From assembly GCA_964597045.1 (NCBI GenBank), contig CAZQWE010000006.1:1-64000 (forward strand): a stretch of DNA of 64,000 nucleotides, in the 5' to 3' direction. Within the stretch, counting starts at the first letter, position 1, and every line of letters begins with the position of its first letter. Below the pieces are notes generated by a model. That model made no database searches. It was not told the origin of the DNA and was given only the letters and a program-made list of their open reading frames with translations. Shown in pieces: positions 62,675 to 64,000 of this stretch. A program made the position numbers and the translations under genes. The stretch comes from UBA9655 sp964597045 (GTDB lineage Bacteria > Pseudomonadota > Alphaproteobacteria > UBA9655).

Positions 62675-64000
62675 GATTGTTTCCTTCTATTGCAATGATA
62701 GAGGCTGGAACTTTAAGACCGTGCGAGCCATAGGTATCTTGTTCATCTGCTTTTGTGATACCTGCTTTTATTAATGCTGCGATATAATAAATACCGGCTC
62801 CAAATACAAACATATAAATAACAAAAAAACCAAGGAGAGAAAGGAAAACATACTGACCCAAAACAGGTGATACGGATTCAATTGTCTTTAAATGGCCGTA
62901 CACAAGATAAGGTTGCCTTCCAACTTCTGTCACAAACCAGCCACATAAAATGGCAATAAATCCTGATGGTGCCATGAGAACGCACCACCTTTGAAACCAC
63001 ATCCTGTCAAAGAGCACTCCTCGCAGATAAAGAATAAGTGCAAAGATCCCCGTTAAAATCATGAGAAGCCCAATCCCAACCATAATTCTAAAACCCCAAA
63101 AGGGTATGGCAACAGGAGGTCTCTCATCCTTAGGCCAAGCTTTGAGACCCTTCACTTCTCCTTGCACGTCATGGGTGAGAATCAGACTCGCGAGTTTAGG
63201 GACAGTCACTGCATACTTTGTGGTTTCACTTGAGTCATCAGGCCATCCAAAAAGAACAAGAGGTGCCCCCTTCTCCGTCTCCCAAAGACCCTCAATGGCC
63301 GACACTTTAGCAGGTTGATATTCAAGTGTATTCAACCCATGTTGATCCCCAAAGAAAAGCTGGAGGGGAGCTACAAAGAGAGCCATGATCATCGCCATCC
63401 CAAACATGATGCGCGCATGGGGTACGTGACGTTTCTTAAGTAGATACCAGGCCCCTACCCCTCCCACAAAGAAGGCAGTCGTAAGATAAGCCGCTGTGAC
63501 CATATGTATGAGTCGATAAGGGAAAGATGGATTGAAAATAATCTCCAACCAATTAACAGGGTGATAGATCCCAGATGCATTAATTTCAAAACCCGTAGGT
63601 GTTTGCATCCAACTATTTGCTGACAGGATCCAAAAAGCAGAGAGAACAGTTCCGACAGCAACGGCACAAGTTGACACAAAATGCATAGTTTTTGTGACGC
63701 GGCCCCAGCCAAAAAGCATAATGCCTAAAAATGACGCTTCTAGAAAGAAAGCGGTAAGGACTTCAAAAGCAAGAAGGGGTCCCAGAACATTTCCTGTCTT
63801 ATCAGAGAAACTCGACCAGTTGGTTCCAAATTCATAGGACATCACAACACCCGAAACAACTCCCATACCAAATGTCACCGCAAAGATTTTGACCCAAACT
63901 TTATAAATATCTCTATAGAGCTCATTACTTGTTTTAAGCCAAAGCCCCTCTACAACGGCAAGCCAACTGGCAAGACCAATGGTTAAAGAGGGAAAGATGA
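62667..64000 (-). CDS. cydA: Cytochrome bd-type ubiquinol oxidase subunit I, 5' end outside
   Basis: At least 443 residues; the frame stays open to the right edge, continuing through FPSLTIGLASWLAVVEGLWL, so the start lies beyond 64000. KIFAVTFGMGVVSG, a short Q-loop and GRQP are present. The Q-loop region is short, as in cyanide-insensitive (CIO) enzymes, and the motif reads GRQPY where most have GRQPW. Haem and quinol sites are in the membrane. A GTG near 63878 is internal and is not the start. Confidence 0.95.
   Translation of the reverse strand, partial: IFPSLTIGLASWLAVVEGLWLKTSNELYRDIYKVWVKIFAVTFGMGVVSGVVMSYEFGTNWSSFSDKTGNVLGPLLAFEVLTAFFLEASFLGIMLFGWGRVTKTMHFVSTCAVAVGTVLSAFWILSANSWMQTPTGFEINASGIYHPVNWLEIIFNPSFPYRLIHMVTAAYLTTAFFVGGVGAWYLLKKRHVPHARIMFGMAMIMALFVAPLQLFFGDQHGLNTLEYQPAKVSAIEGLWETEKGAPLVLFGWPDDSSETTKYAVTVPKLASLILTHDVQGEVKGLKAWPKDERPPVAIPFWGFRIMVGIGLLMILTGIFALILYLRGVLFDRMWFQRWCVLMAPSGFIAILCGWFVTEVGRQPYLVYGHLKTIESVSPVLGQYVFLSLLGFFVIYMFVFGAGIYYIAALIKAGITKADEQDTYGSHGLKVPASIIAIEGNNHV

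Overview
The window looks like the chromosome of an AT-rich alphaproteobacterium that lives inside eukaryotic cells, most likely a Holosporales/Paracaedibacter-type or Rickettsiales-like endosymbiont. This placement is inferred from gene content and order; no 16S gene is present. The main evidence is an NTT-family ATP/ADP translocase (5031-6569) next to an organophosphate/hexose-phosphate antiporter (6798-8132). Gene orders are also typically alphaproteobacterial: argS-SPOR-nagZ-...-tatABC-serS-nlpD-yajC-secDF, tig-clpP-clpX, rpsB-tsf-pyrH-frr-uppS-cdsA, rnd-kdsD-lptC-lptA-lptB and mdh-sucCDAB-lpd. Palindromic intergenic repeats and candidate secreted or effector-like proteins (Sel1, TPR, Fic, Cys-rich peptides) fit the same lifestyle.

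Layout. 1-4.8 kb: the end of a Sel1-repeat gene, a MerC-like membrane protein, a HAD phosphatase fused to a decayed UbiA-like membrane domain, an unidentified HTH-like gene preceded by a perfect 33-bp palindrome, and nnr. 5.0-8.5 kb: the two host-metabolite carriers and an ErpA/IscA-type Fe-S protein. 8.5-20 kb: a long tightly packed array running from argS to secF (translation, cell-wall recycling, Tat and Sec export). It lacks scpAB and surE/pcm, and a secreted Cys-containing peptide and repeats sit between tatB and tatC. 20-24.5 kb: a small membrane peptide, a phasin, tRNA-Leu(TAG), tig, clpP and clpX. 24.6-28.2 kb (minus strand): YhhQ-like queuosine-precursor transporter, tgt, DUF2147 protein and an MDR-family reductase. 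28.4-29.8 kb: a Fic enzyme.

30-39 kb: rpsB-tsf-pyrH and frr-uppS-cdsA, split by about 4.6 kb of accessory DNA. The insert holds an exported TagB-like GT-B protein, a 206-bp inverted-repeat element, a MazEF-type toxin-antitoxin pair and an alkylsulfatase gene broken by one frameshift in an A6 run. 39-44 kb: cca, an AT-hook-like unknown, a Cys-rich secreted protein, meaB, a P-loop kinase-like protein, a second inverted copy of the 206-bp element, an orphan HicB and tRNA-Leu(CAG). 43.8-49.2 kb: rnd, kdsD, the lpt genes and proS. lptA is enlarged by an internal duplication. 49.4-52 kb: a secreted TPR protein and a prepilin-peptidase/carboxylesterase fusion ORF. 52-60.6 kb: one TCA-cycle operon, mdh-sucC-sucD-sucA-sucB-lpd, behind a single recognisable promoter. 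60.6-64 kb (minus strand): a VapBC pair with a consensus promoter and a CIO-type cytochrome bd operon (cydA-cydB-DUF2474) running off the right edge.

Together the genes describe a bacterium that imports ATP and sugar phosphates but keeps the lower TCA cycle, bd-type respiration, an Lpt system implying LPS, and both Tat and Sec export. Its accessory content is concentrated at a few breaks in otherwise conserved operons. The most unusual items are the two near-identical 206-bp elements flanked by direct repeats, the 33-bp palindrome before the HTH-like gene, the TatB tail written by a repeat, the peptidase-esterase fusion and the decayed HAD-UbiA protein.
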